The notes below the pieces were generated by a model. That model did no database searches and was not told the origin of the DNA. It saw only the letters and a program-made list of their open reading frames with translations. The translations under genes were made by a program, and so were the position numbers. A stretch of 64,000 nucleotides of DNA, taken from assembly GCA_928722015.1 (NCBI GenBank), contig CAKMWI010000011.1, forward strand, positions 228,729 to 292,728, read 5' to 3'. Below are positions 1-8,586 of the stretch, one piece after another. The DNA is from Candidatus Gastranaerophilales bacterium. Lineage in GTDB: Bacteria > Cyanobacteriota > Vampirovibrionia > Gastranaerophilales > Gastranaerophilaceae. The first letter of the stretch is position 1; the number at the start of each line of letters is the position of its first letter.

Positions 1-1
1 A

Positions 2-55
2 CATTGTGGCGCTTTTGGTTCGGGTGTATTTTATGCTGAAACATATTGTAAATAA
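2..55 (+). CDS. C-terminal tail of a gene cut by the window edge
   Basis: One frame is open from the left edge to a TAA at 53-55 and encodes 17 residues ending FYAETYCK. A hairpin follows five bases later, which is how a gene end normally looks. The tail is too short to assign to a family. The Gly, Phe and Tyr content is compatible with the end of a secreted or pilin-like protein, but that is a guess. It could also be a chance open frame, since 54 bases prove little. Confidence 0.35.
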   Translation, partial: HCGAFGSGVFYAETYCK

Positions 56-60
56 GTTTT

Positions 61-88
61 TGCAGACGGCTTAAAAAAGCCGTCTGCA
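61..88 (+). terminator. Hairpin terminator after the first gene tail
   Basis: A perfect 12 bp stem (TGCAGACGGCTT with its complement) closes an AAAA loop. The following bases are T-rich (ACTTGTTATT) but not a clean T run. It lies directly after a stop codon, so termination on the + strand is the likely role. Confidence 0.6.
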
Positions 89-371
89 ACTTGTTATTAC
101 TACAAAAATGTACCTAAAACCACAGCTTAGAATTATCGACTAACAAACAATCAATCTGACATAATTCCTACCTTAAGATTTATTTAAATTTACTAATAAT
201 TTACAGACAATTATTGTTTTTATAATAATATAACAAGAAGATACACACATTTACATTTGACCGTTGTCTGGATTTTGTCCCCACTCTAAGTTTAGAAATT
301 ACAGATAATTTAAAAATATTATTGTTTGATTTGAATCTCAAACCTATAGGTTTCTTTATATAGTTTGAAAA
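89..371. other. Intergenic stretch with no recognised feature
   Basis: AT-rich spacer between the hairpin at 61-88 and the end of the NTF2-like gene. No convincing open frame, RNA gene or repeat is visible. Confidence 0.5.
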
Positions 372-788
372 TTACATTGCCCCAATAGCACGTAAAATAC
401 CTATTATACCTTCTGCGGCTATATCATTTGTAACTTTACCTTCCTGATTAAAATAATAAAAATTCATAACACAAACTGAAATCTTTTTACCGGTTGGCTT
501 AATATTCATAAAATCACCATTGTGAGTCCCTGTTAAATTCCATCTGACCGCAACTTTATTTTCATCTGCCACTAAATCAACTATATGCCATTGCACATCA
601 GAAAAGCCTTTTCTCATCCAATATACAACCGATAAATATCCTCTCCCACCATATAACGGTTCAGAGTTTGCAGGAGTATAAAACAGTGCATCACTTGCAA
701 CAATTTCTTCTGCAAGAATTTCATCGGCTGTATTTATCATCGTTTCAAATTTCTTCATTACCTCTATGTTACGCTCAACTAAGTTCAT
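372..788 (-). CDS. SnoaL-like / NTF2-fold protein
   Basis: A 138-residue protein of the length usual for SnoaL-like members of the NTF2 superfamily, small alpha+beta barrels that include polyketide cyclases, isomerases and many proteins of unknown substrate. The N-terminal helices (about 1-35) and the strand VAVRWNLTGTHNGDF followed by KPTGKKISV match the family pattern (xVVRWxxxGTHxGxFxGIxPTGK). The substrate cannot be read from the sequence. The gene has a good ribosome site (GAGGAGAAAGG) before ATG and stands alone, with a spacer on each side. The fold is quite sure and the function is unknown. Confidence 0.75.
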   Translation of the reverse strand: MNLVERNIEVMKKFETMINTADEILAEEIVASDALFYTPANSEPLYGGRGYLSVVYWMRKGFSDVQWHIVDLVADENKVAVRWNLTGTHNGDFMNIKPTGKKISVCVMNFYYFNQEGKVTNDIAAEGIIGILRAIGAM

Positions 789-860
789 ACCTTTCTCCTC
801 TTATTTCAAATTGCAAAAATTATACAAATACGCCCCGTAATACTCACAGAATAACTTTGA

Positions 861-892
861 AGTAAGTTCCCCTTTTCTGCATTGTCTTGTTT
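861..892. repeat. 32 bp dispersed repeat, copy 1
   Basis: This 32 bp block (starts AGTAAGTTCCCC, ends TGTCTTGTTT) recurs exactly at 8840-8871 in the same orientation. Both copies are in non-coding DNA. A looser relative, with TTCCCCTT and GCATTGT separated by an insert, lies at about 14069-14102. No function is assigned. Confidence 0.7.
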
Positions 893-1177
893 TGTAAAAG
901 AACACATTAAATGATTATTTGTAACAGTTGAAATAAGTATTTAGACATATAAGTTACTACTAATTTTCTTTGATTAAACATAAAAACTATTTCTTATATG
1001 CATACTTATACAAAAATAATAAAAAAAATTTTTGTTAGATTTTATATATAAGTTAATATATTTTAATATACTGGCATTTTTTGTACAGTTTTTATACTGC
1101 TAATTGTATATATTTGTATAAATAATATTTAGAGTTCGCAGAAAACTGTTTTTTATAACATATCAAAAAAATTAAAT
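893..1177. other. AT-rich spacer between the repeat and the helicase gene
   Basis: About 285 bases of very AT-rich DNA, with runs such as TTAATATATTTTAATATA at 1053-1070. No gene, clear hairpin or RNA was recognised. It may hold the transcript end of the helicase gene, which is read leftwards into it. Confidence 0.4.
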
Positions 1178-3922
1178 CTACCCCCAGCGGGAGATTTTTT
1201 TTGAAGACTCCCTTTTAGATGCAGAAAAAGCTATTTTACGAGCTTTTAACAGTAATTTACGTCCTTCAAGATTTCGAGTGTAAACGATTTCGCATGGCCC
1301 TATGTATTTATTCCATAGCAGTTTAAAGAGTTCAACATTGTCTTTATGGGATGAGATTATTGATGGAATTGCAAAATAGTCTGTCTGAGTTATAAAATTG
1401 GCAATTTTGTTTTGCCGTACCAAAATATAACGAGGATTTTCTATAGGATCTAAAAATTCTTTCATTGCACTTATTAAAAGATTATTTTCATCTGCAGGAA
1501 GATTTTTACAGCTTACAAAGATACTATCAAGTGATTTGTCGATGGTAATTCCTGTATTTTTAATGGATGTTTTAATAAAATCAAGACAGCTCAGTGTTTC
1601 AAGGTGAACTATTGCAATTTGTTTCATGACTTGCTCAATTGTTCCTGTTCGAAGATATTTTATTAACAGATACAAAAAACTTATAACAAATGCGATAAGC
1701 CAAAGTTCAAATACTGTTTTTAAAGGGCATTCATGGAGTATTGTAAACAGTATCAACACAAATTGGAATATAATGCTGTAGAATATTTGTTCGTAACCTT
1801 TAAAACAGAGAGTTTTTGCGGTAAGTTTAGGAGCGTCAATACCTGTTTGCATACGCATCTCGCCTTTGTTGTACCCTAAACTCAGCCCATTTTGCCACCA
1901 ACTTTTTGTTTGCTGGCGGTTTTTAGCAAGCGCCATTGTGTTCTTGTTTAAATCAATAAAAAGTTGCTCTCCGTATAACCTCATCAGCATATAGTTGTTA
2001 TTTGCAAATATTCTTGATAGCCCGTTTACTATTTCGTGGTTGCCAAAATATGACGGGGCCTCAAAGCCTTCAAACCGTTTTTGAAGCTGTTGTATGTCGT
2101 AAAGTCCGGAGTTTAGATCGTCAATGGTATTTGAATCTGTGCAGCTTTGAAATATTTTATTATTCAAAAAATCTTCTTTTTGCGGAAGTTTTACGGAAGC
2201 CAAATGCCATATATTTGAGATTTTGTCAGGATTATTTTTATCAATTCTAATAGCTCTGCCGCGCATTTGATTCGATAACATATAAGAGCTTACCGTACTT
2301 GAAAGGATTAGGGAATTTATACACGGAGCGTCCCAGCCTTCACCTAACAATGCTTGTGTGCCTGTAAGAATATTTATTGCTCCTCGGTTAAACAGTTCCG
2401 TAATTATAGATACAATACAATGTTTTGCCGATTCTTTCGGAATGATTTTTATAAAATTATTATCTTCGTTATGCGTGGTTATCGAAACACAATCCGGGGC
2501 AATATTATTTTCGTCAAGTAATTTGTAAAAAGATTCTTTTGCTGATACCGGCAGGATAATAAGAGAACCGCAAAGCACACCGATTTTGAGTGTGTTAAAT
2601 TTGCTCTTAACTGTGCGCCAGATAGGCACAACTCCTAGATGAAGGTTTTCGGTATCATTTGCTTTTATGTAATCAGCCAAGATAACCATACGCAAAGAAT
2701 TTCCAAGACTGTTTTTCTCTAATTCCACAATTTTAATAATGGAATCGAGTTTCCCCAGAGAACCCGAAATCTGTTTTTGGATTTTTCTGCTGTCCGCAAG
2801 GACAATACGTTTGTTTTGGATAAGCCCTAATCGTTTAGCAGTATTTGTATATTTGATAATTTTTTCTTCTAACCCTTTAAACTCATCTGTATTTTTGTAT
2901 AGAAAGCCGTTTAGAAAAATCTTTGCGTATTTGTAATTAAACTTCGGAAGTTCAAATTCTTTAGCGTCAAACAGTTTTAAAAATTCTTTTGAAATTTTTC
3001 TTCCTGTGGCATGCAAAAATGAAACGATAGAAATATAGAAATCGGGGTTATCAAAGATTTTTTCAATATCCTTATCTGTGGGGTTTAAAAAAGGCATATT
3101 ATGTAAGTAGTTTAAAAGCTCGTTGTCTTCAAACATCATTTCAATAAATGTTTCGACATTAGAGTCATATTTTTTGACAAATTCTTTTTCGTTTTTTCGC
3201 AGAAGTGAAAAATGAATAAAATCCTGATGCGGGCAAAGATCGCCGTTTTTTACCAATTCCGGAATAGATATAACTTCGTCAATTTCTCCGCAAAGTTCTT
3301 CATAACGCTGCCATTCTCCGTAATTTACATCATAAGGAGGGGTTGCCGTCAAAGCTATTGTCTGTTTTGGGTTGAGGTTTTCAACAAGGTAAGTTAATGC
3401 TTTCCACCATTCTTTTCGCAAGTGGTGTGCTTCATCAAAGCAAAGCAATGAAATTTTTGCGTTGTTTAAAATTTTTATAATATCGTCGGCTTTTTCGGGC
3501 TTAAATCTTTTGGAGGCTACAATAGAGGTATTTTCTATATCTTCTTCATCTTCTTCCTTGATGTCGTCATTTTCCTTAGAATCTTCCTCATCCTCTGGGG
3601 TTCCGCAAAATGCGGCAAGAAGTGCCTGATAAGTCGTAATAGTTATGAATTTAGGTTCATTAATGCGGGTAGAGACAATGTTGTATTCTTCCGGTTCTAA
3701 GAAGGAATTGCAAATCCTGTCATACCACTGGTTTTTAATAGTGTTTGTCGGGCATAATATAAGTGTTGGTTTGTTAATTCTTGAAATTACTTCAATCCCG
3801 AGAGTCGTTTTCCCTGCTCCCGGTGCCGCTATTACGTGAAGCTTTTTATCTGAAAGATGAAAATTTAAAGCATCTAATATTCTTTTTTGATAGCTTCTCC
3901 AGCTTCCTTTAAACTTTAACAT
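1178..3922 (-). CDS. Large SF2 DEAD/DEAH-box helicase with membrane segments
   Basis: A 914-residue superfamily 2 helicase of the ResIII type. Walker A is APGAGKTT (33-40), the DEAH box is CFDEAHH (162-168), motif III is ALTATPP near 190, and the second RecA lobe contains LLGEGWDAP and the motif VI-like QMRGRAIRID. Residues 109-130 are a very acidic insert. Unusually, about residues 705-757 hold two strongly hydrophobic segments, which suggests membrane attachment before a C-terminal domain of about 150 residues with no recognised family. The start is the ATG at 3922. A TATAAT lies only 2 bases upstream and no ribosome site is seen, so the start is not certain. Isolated helicases of this kind are often found in defence or mobile DNA, but nothing here proves that role. 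Confidence 0.8.
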   Translation of the reverse strand: MLKFKGSWRSYQKRILDALNFHLSDKKLHVIAAPGAGKTTLGIEVISRINKPTLILCPTNTIKNQWYDRICNSFLEPEEYNIVSTRINEPKFITITTYQALLAAFCGTPEDEEDSKENDDIKEEDEEDIENTSIVASKRFKPEKADDIIKILNNAKISLLCFDEAHHLRKEWWKALTYLVENLNPKQTIALTATPPYDVNYGEWQRYEELCGEIDEVISIPELVKNGDLCPHQDFIHFSLLRKNEKEFVKKYDSNVETFIEMMFEDNELLNYLHNMPFLNPTDKDIEKIFDNPDFYISIVSFLHATGRKISKEFLKLFDAKEFELPKFNYKYAKIFLNGFLYKNTDEFKGLEEKIIKYTNTAKRLGLIQNKRIVLADSRKIQKQISGSLGKLDSIIKIVELEKNSLGNSLRMVILADYIKANDTENLHLGVVPIWRTVKSKFNTLKIGVLCGSLIILPVSAKESFYKLLDENNIAPDCVSITTHNEDNNFIKIIPKESAKHCIVSIITELFNRGAINILTGTQALLGEGWDAPCINSLILSSTVSSYMLSNQMRGRAIRIDKNNPDKISNIWHLASVKLPQKEDFLNNKIFQSCTDSNTIDDLNSGLYDIQQLQKRFEGFEAPSYFGNHEIVNGLSRIFANNNYMLMRLYGEQLFIDLNKNTMALAKNRQQTKSWWQNGLSLGYNKGEMRMQTGIDAPKLTAKTLCFKGYEQIFYSIIFQFVLILFTILHECPLKTVFELWLIAFVISFLYLLIKYLRTGTIEQVMKQIAIVHLETLSCLDFIKTSIKNTGITIDKSLDSIFVSCKNLPADENNLLISAMKEFLDPIENPRYILVRQNKIANFITQTDYFAIPSIISSHKDNVELFKLLWNKYIGPCEIVYTRNLEGRKLLLKARKIAFSASKRESSKKISRWG

Positions 3923-3980
3923 ATATTATAAATTCTTTATTTGTCGCTTGCATACTGATTATAGCATAAATAAATAGAGT

Positions 3981-4160
3981 TTACTTGTTTTTATTGTTTG
4001 TAATTTCTCCGAAAATATTTCTTTTTATTATTTTTTTCAGATTCCCGTTTTTGTCGTAATAAAACTTTTCTGTGGCTTCAATAGAATTTTCTTCAAGTGA
4101 GTCGGTTTTATAAGTAATAATTTCATGAAATTTATTGTTTTTATATCGGTATTCTTTATT
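3981..4160 (-). pseudogene. 3' remnant of an unknown gene, truncated at the 4160 junction
   Basis: The last 58 or so codons look like genuine protein (YYDKNGNLKKIIKR, then ...EITNNKNK), lysine-rich and in the style of a small lipoprotein or secreted protein tail. Upstream of about 4160 the frame runs antisense into a decayed ligase gene, so the original 5' end is missing. The open frame formally extends to 4250, but those extra residues are only the antisense of the ligase. No family was recognised. It shows one half of a deletion or recombination junction. Confidence 0.5.
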
Positions 4161-4161
4161 A

Positions 4162-4767
4162 CCTACAATTTCTACAAACAGATACGGACATTCTAAAATC
4201 GGAACGGTAGGGCAGCCTCTGCCTTCTGTACAGGTAAAAATAGCTGACAACGGTGAAATCCTTGCGACAGGACCAAATGTTATGCAGGGTTACTACAACA
4301 AACCCGAAATGACGTCCGAAGTAATCGATGAAAACGGTTGGTTTCACACAGGTGATATCGGTGAAATCGACAAAGACGGCTTTATTAAAATTACGGGCAG
4401 AATTAAGAATATGATAGTTCTGGGCGGCGGCAAAAAAATCTTTCCTGAAGAAGTTGAAGCAGTATTGGAAACTTCTGAGCTTATTAAAGAAGTATGTGTA
4501 ATGTCTTTGACAATAAAATCCGGCAATAAAGCAGGGACAGAAGAAGTCGGCGCAATTATTTCACCCTGTGATGAACTATTAAGCAAAACAGACGAGGAAA
4601 TTCGTCAAATTTTAGAACAAGAGGTGAAAAGACTTTCAGAGGCAAATCTGGCTCCGTATAAAGCACCAACTGTTGTTGTTCTTCATCGTGACGAACTTCC
4701 GAAAACGTCTACCAGAAAAGTCAAACGTAAAGAGTTAAAAGATTGGTATGAAATGCTAAAAGTTTAA
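4162..4767 (+). pseudogene. C-terminal fragment of an acyl-ACP/acyl-CoA ligase
   Basis: From TISTNRYGHSKIG onward this fragment matches the C-terminal 200 residues of the fusion protein at 48051-51560 nearly residue for residue. It includes GWFHTGDIGEID, the hinge region ITGRIKN and the catalytic-lysine tail PKTSTRKVKRKEL. The adenylate-binding core, the acyltransferase and the transporter parts are absent, so it cannot be a working enzyme. At DNA level the two copies differ at many third codon positions, and this copy uses more G and C. It is therefore an old paralogue or came from a related strain, not a recent duplication. The homology stops abruptly at about 4162. Confidence 0.8.
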
Positions 4768-4769
4768 TC

Positions 4770-5435
4770 TTATAAATTTTCTTTCTTTTTATGAGTAAGA
4801 TATAAATTCTCTACAATGGATTTTACCTTTGATGTAAATTCTTTTGTAGAAGTATTGTCATAATAAATGGGATCAGCAATATAAATATCTGATATAAACG
4901 GAACTAAAATAGCATCAATTTTAGGAAGAATTTTATCCGGACCGTTAATGTATAAAGGAATTACCGGAACATTTGGATTCATTTTTGCAATATGGGCAAT
5001 TCCTGTTTTAAATTCTTTTATTTGATTATCTTCTCCGCGTGTGCCTTCAGGATAGATTATTATTATTTCATTATTCTTCAATGCTGTATTTATATCAGCA
5101 AAAACTTCCTCTTTTGACTGCCTGGTTATGTGCCTGCTTATAGGGATAATTCCTATAAGTGTTTTGAATATAAAAGATTTAAATTTCGTATTACAAAAAT
5201 AATCTGCCGCCGCTACGGGATGAATCTTTAAAATAGTCAATATCGGAAAAAGGCTCATAATAAGAAGAGTATCTATATGGCTGTTATGATTGGCAACAAT
5301 TATGGCAGCCCCTTTGTTCTGTAAAAGTTTTTCCAAATTACGTACATTTATTCCAAGAACGAAAAAAATAAAAGGTTTTACAAACAATAGAAAAAATAAA
5401 AACTTTGCTGTATTGTTTAAATATTTCTTGTCCAT
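4770..5435 (-). CDS. PlsC-family 1-acylglycerol-3-phosphate acyltransferase
   Basis: A 221-residue membrane acyltransferase that should move an acyl chain onto a lysophospholipid such as lysophosphatidic acid. It shows the catalytic NHNSHID (HX4D motif) and the substrate-binding IIYPEGTRGED block, followed by FKTGIAHIA and PVIPLYI, in the usual order. The N-terminal 25 residues form a hydrophobic anchor. It is the last gene of a four-gene operon, starting 3 bases after cdsA-like ends, and converges with the ligase fragment at 2 bases distance. Together with the next gene it would supply phosphatidate and then CDP-diacylglycerol. It is shorter than many PlsC proteins but complete. Confidence 0.88.
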   Translation of the reverse strand: MDKKYLNNTAKFLFFLLFVKPFIFFVLGINVRNLEKLLQNKGAAIIVANHNSHIDTLLIMSLFPILTILKIHPVAAADYFCNTKFKSFIFKTLIGIIPISRHITRQSKEEVFADINTALKNNEIIIIYPEGTRGEDNQIKEFKTGIAHIAKMNPNVPVIPLYINGPDKILPKIDAILVPFISDIYIADPIYYDNTSTKEFTSKVKSIVENLYLTHKKKENL

Positions 5436-5438
5436 AAA

Positions 5439-6389
5439 CTAATTTAAGATACCTATGTTATAGTAATATGCTACATAATGGAAAAATAATGGTACAGTAA
5501 ATATCATACTGTCTAATCTATCAAGAATGCCGCCGTGTCCAGGCAGTAGCGCCCCTGTGTCTTTAACACCTATATCTCTTTTAATTGCAGACATTGTAAT
5601 ATCTCCGAAAAATCCTGCAATTGCAAGTATTGCACCTAAAATAAATGCCTGCCAAAAAGAAAACGGAGTTAAAAATTTAGCAAGAATACCAGCAATAACT
5701 GCTGTAGATACCACCCCGCCCAAAAGCCCTTCTACAGTTTTGTTAGGACTGACTTTGGGTGTAATCTTATGTTTGCCGAAGGTCTTACCAAACAAATATT
5801 GCATAAAATCATTTGAAATTGTTAATATCAATATATATAAAAGGAATCCCAATGCTCCGCCTATTGGATTAACAGTTTCCGGAATTGAAAAATATACTGC
5901 AAAATAACCTATCGCATATACGCAGGTCATTAATGCCCAGTGTATTGTTCCGCAAGATTTTAAAAAGCCGTCAGTATCACCAATTAAAACCATTCTTAAA
6001 GGGATTAAAAGGAATAAATACAAAGGTATAAATAAATAAAACATTGCAATCCAGCCGGTATAAATAAAATAAAATTGAATTGGAATTGACAGATATGCCC
6101 ATAAAAGAACACGCCTGTCAGAACGTCTTGTCGGTATCATTGAAAAGAATTCTTTTAATGCAAGATAGCTTATAAGCATTATAAATATTATTGCGGCAAG
6201 TTTATTAAACATAAACGCCGCAGTAAATAAAATGACAATTATCCAGAAGGATTTCATTCTTGTTTTGAAATTTTCAACATTCTTTTTCATAAAGCCAAGA
6301 ATATATGCAGCTATCGTAATAAGTGCCAAAACCAGATATAAAAGTAAAATACAGAATTTTACATTATATGTTAAAGTAATTGTATTCAT
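5439..6389 (-). CDS. Phosphatidate cytidylyltransferase (CdsA family, YnbB-like)
   Basis: A 316-residue integral membrane enzyme expected to make CDP-diacylglycerol from phosphatidate and CTP. It has about eight membrane segments and the CdsA signature near the C-terminus: SPNKTVEGLLGG, then GDITMSAIKRDIGVKDTG and LPGHGGILDRLDS. In E. coli the paralogue YnbB sits in the same kind of operon beside a CDP-alcohol phosphatidyltransferase. I infer it is a specialised copy, because a dedicated housekeeping cdsA would more often lie beside other phospholipid or isoprenoid genes. It follows the methyltransferase by 33 bases. Confidence 0.9.
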   Translation of the reverse strand: MNTITLTYNVKFCILLLYLVLALITIAAYILGFMKKNVENFKTRMKSFWIIVILFTAAFMFNKLAAIIFIMLISYLALKEFFSMIPTRRSDRRVLLWAYLSIPIQFYFIYTGWIAMFYLFIPLYLFLLIPLRMVLIGDTDGFLKSCGTIHWALMTCVYAIGYFAVYFSIPETVNPIGGALGFLLYILILTISNDFMQYLFGKTFGKHKITPKVSPNKTVEGLLGGVVSTAVIAGILAKFLTPFSFWQAFILGAILAIAGFFGDITMSAIKRDIGVKDTGALLPGHGGILDRLDSMIFTVPLFFHYVAYYYNIGILN

Positions 6390-6422
6390 GATACCTCTTT
6401 TTCATACTGATGTTTTAACAGA

Positions 6423-7229
6423 TTAAACTTTTTTAGCTAAAATTACAGGATAATGTCCTGCATCATCAGATCTCATAACAATAACCGAAAAACCTATTTC
6501 TTTTAAAATAGAATTGATTACATCCATATCCCAGGTTACCATTTTTAGCTGATGGTTATTAAAATCTTTGAAAATTTTATTTGTTAAACTTAATGCAACA
6601 TGACCTGCCTGCACAGAAAAAACAAAATATCCTCCTTTGGCTAAAGCATTATATATCAGCTGCATAGATTTTTTTACGGTTTCTCTGTCATCAAACCAGT
6701 CATAAAATCCTGACGCAACAAATATATCGGGCTGTTTGTCAAATTGAAAATCTTCTTCTTTAAGCGCATCTGCAACTTTGTAATCTACATCTACATTATT
6801 TGCAAGCGCTTTGTCTTTAGCCTCACGAAGCCATCTTATATCAATATCTCTTAGTTCCGCACTTACCGGTTTCCCTTTAAACTTTGTAAGAATATCAATT
6901 ATATATCTGGCAGGGCCTGATGCTATATCACAAATTCTTGCACTATCTTTGGTTTCCAAAGTTAAATTTACAGCTTCTTCTATATTTTTTACAAGATTAT
7001 TCTTTCTGTTTCTGACATCCTGCCAGCCCGGATGATTCAAATAAATCTTATCTATTATTTTGCCGATAAAAAATTCTCCGCCGGGTTCATTTTTGTATAT
7101 ATAATCAAGCATCTTTCCTGAGGTAAAGCCTTCCTTTGATGCCAGCTTAATCCCGTTACTCAATTGTCCCAACGTATCTACTACAACTTTAAGTATAGAT
7201 ATTTGTACATTTTCTATAAAATTTTTCAT
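6423..7229 (-). CDS. SAM-dependent methyltransferase (YnbC C-domain type)
   Basis: A 268-residue Rossmann methyltransferase. Motif I is ICDIASGPARYIIDIL, where the usual GxGxG is replaced by SGPAR. This resembles the DIAAGHGRY form seen in the methyltransferase half of E. coli YnbC (Methyltransf_20). Later motifs include DIDIRWL (acidic ligand for the ribose) and DIFVASGFYDWF. The alpha/beta-hydrolase half of YnbC is absent. The start overlaps the stop of the upstream phosphatidyltransferase by one base (TAATG type), so the two are translationally coupled. By context it would modify a lipid headgroup or precursor, but the substrate is unknown. Confidence 0.75.
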   Translation of the reverse strand: MKNFIENVQISILKVVVDTLGQLSNGIKLASKEGFTSGKMLDYIYKNEPGGEFFIGKIIDKIYLNHPGWQDVRNRKNNLVKNIEEAVNLTLETKDSARICDIASGPARYIIDILTKFKGKPVSAELRDIDIRWLREAKDKALANNVDVDYKVADALKEEDFQFDKQPDIFVASGFYDWFDDRETVKKSMQLIYNALAKGGYFVFSVQAGHVALSLTNKIFKDFNNHQLKMVTWDMDVINSILKEIGFSVIVMRSDDAGHYPVILAKKV

Positions 7230-8317
7230 TACTTTAACCTTTCATATGTAGTTGTTGCAAATAAATATGCATCAAGCAAATCGTCTTCATTGGGTCTGTT
7301 TTTGTAAGTCTTTGCTATGCTGTGATACCCCTTAATATTTATTGTTAAAACAGGTTTTTGATTAAGTTTATTTACAAAGTAATCAGTGCATCTTTTGTTT
7401 GAAAATATGCGAACTACAGGCATACCGGAGGTAAATAAAAGTGCATAATTTTTAATATTATGATTACTTTCAAGAAACTTAAGCATATTTTCAGGCATTA
7501 TTTTTCGTCCTAAATGAGGAGCAGCCAGTATGACCAAATCATATGCAGATAAATCCTGTTCTTCTAAATTTTTAACGTTTACTGCTTTACATTCCAGTGC
7601 TTCTGCGGCTTCATTTGCAGCTTTTTCGGTGTTTCCCGTCAAAGTGTCATATATTACAATTATTTTTTTATCAATATTTCTATATTTAATCCAGTCAAGT
7701 TTTTTGCACTCTTTCAATTGAGCTTTAAGTCTGTTAAATACGGTAACCTGTCCAAGGATAATGAATAATATCATTAACCATTCAAAATATGTTAATGTAT
7801 AAAAATCACCGATTTTACCTGTTAGTCTTAAATATTCAGGAATTGTAAAAAGCATTATTAAAATAAGCCGTTCAACTTTACCCAGAGGCCCATGGTGCTG
7901 CCACTTTGCCCCGATGGCTTTAGAGAGCATTCCCGTATAACTTACAAGAAACATTGATGCCATACCTAACATTCCGAGTAACGGCGTGCACATAGGGGAG
8001 AGAGCAATACCGATTAAAACAAAAATATCAGAATATCTGTCGGGTAAAGCATTAACAATTTCACCCTTAAGACGTAAATTTCCTCTTTCAATAGCAATAA
8101 CACCGTCAATCGTATTTAATGTCATTCTAAATAATGTTAATATTATCGAAATCAATAATAAGACAGGTTTGTCAGGTGCATAAATATAACAAAACATTGT
8201 AATAAATGCAATTAAAGTCGCTAAATAACCGAGCCAGTCAGGATTGAGCCAAACCATTTTTTTAGCTAACGGTAACAGAATTTTCCTATATGGATATTTT
8301 AAAAGATACAGTGCCAT
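7229..8317 (-). CDS. CDP-alcohol phosphatidyltransferase fused to a flavodoxin-like domain
   Basis: The N-terminal 210 or so residues are a polytopic CDP-alcohol phosphatidyltransferase, which joins CDP-diacylglycerol to an alcohol headgroup. The signature reads DGVIAIERGN, then G(E)IVNALPDRYSD. The catalytic aspartates are present, but the Arg of the usual DGxxAR is Ile, with the VNAL..D..SD ending typical of YnbA-like members. From about residue 220 the protein switches to a soluble flavodoxin-like domain: IIVIYDTLTGNTEKAA is a classical FMN phosphate-binding loop, then DLVILAAPHLGRK. The fusion suggests a redox or FMN-dependent step linked to headgroup transfer. It is the first gene of the operon and has an AGGGGA ribosome site. 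Confidence 0.85.
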   Translation of the reverse strand: MALYLLKYPYRKILLPLAKKMVWLNPDWLGYLATLIAFITMFCYIYAPDKPVLLLISIILTLFRMTLNTIDGVIAIERGNLRLKGEIVNALPDRYSDIFVLIGIALSPMCTPLLGMLGMASMFLVSYTGMLSKAIGAKWQHHGPLGKVERLILIMLFTIPEYLRLTGKIGDFYTLTYFEWLMILFIILGQVTVFNRLKAQLKECKKLDWIKYRNIDKKIIVIYDTLTGNTEKAANEAAEALECKAVNVKNLEEQDLSAYDLVILAAPHLGRKIMPENMLKFLESNHNIKNYALLFTSGMPVVRIFSNKRCTDYFVNKLNQKPVLTINIKGYHSIAKTYKNRPNEDDLLDAYLFATTTYERLK

Positions 8318-8586
8318 ATAAATATTCCCCTTATTAACAATAGAATTTTACATCTAAATATAACTTATGTAAATATATTAAGTAGATGAAATATACTAAT
8401 TCTTATCGTAAATAGGTATTATAAAAATGTTTGCTTTTGTTCGTATTTTGTAAAATGTTTTGTTATTGTTTTGTTAAAATTTCCTATCGCTCAATCACTC
8501 TAAACGTCTAAATCTCGCAAAAATAATCGAGCTGTCCGGTGATAATACATCTGACCATTAAAGTACAGTGTAAAAGGCCACATGAA
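8318..8586. other. Spacer upstream of the lipid operon
   Basis: Non-coding AT-rich DNA that should contain the promoter of the leftward lipid operon. No specific promoter could be chosen with confidence. An imperfect 20 bp sequence at 8551-8570 (CTGACCATTAAAG...) recurs at 8824-8843 with 16 of 20 bases identical, so it flanks the inverted-repeat element. Confidence 0.4.

Noticed and set aside
5527..5907. 126-codon + strand frame
   Set aside because: It lies antisense to the conserved C-terminal signature of the CdsA-like gene, which is clearly the coding strand.
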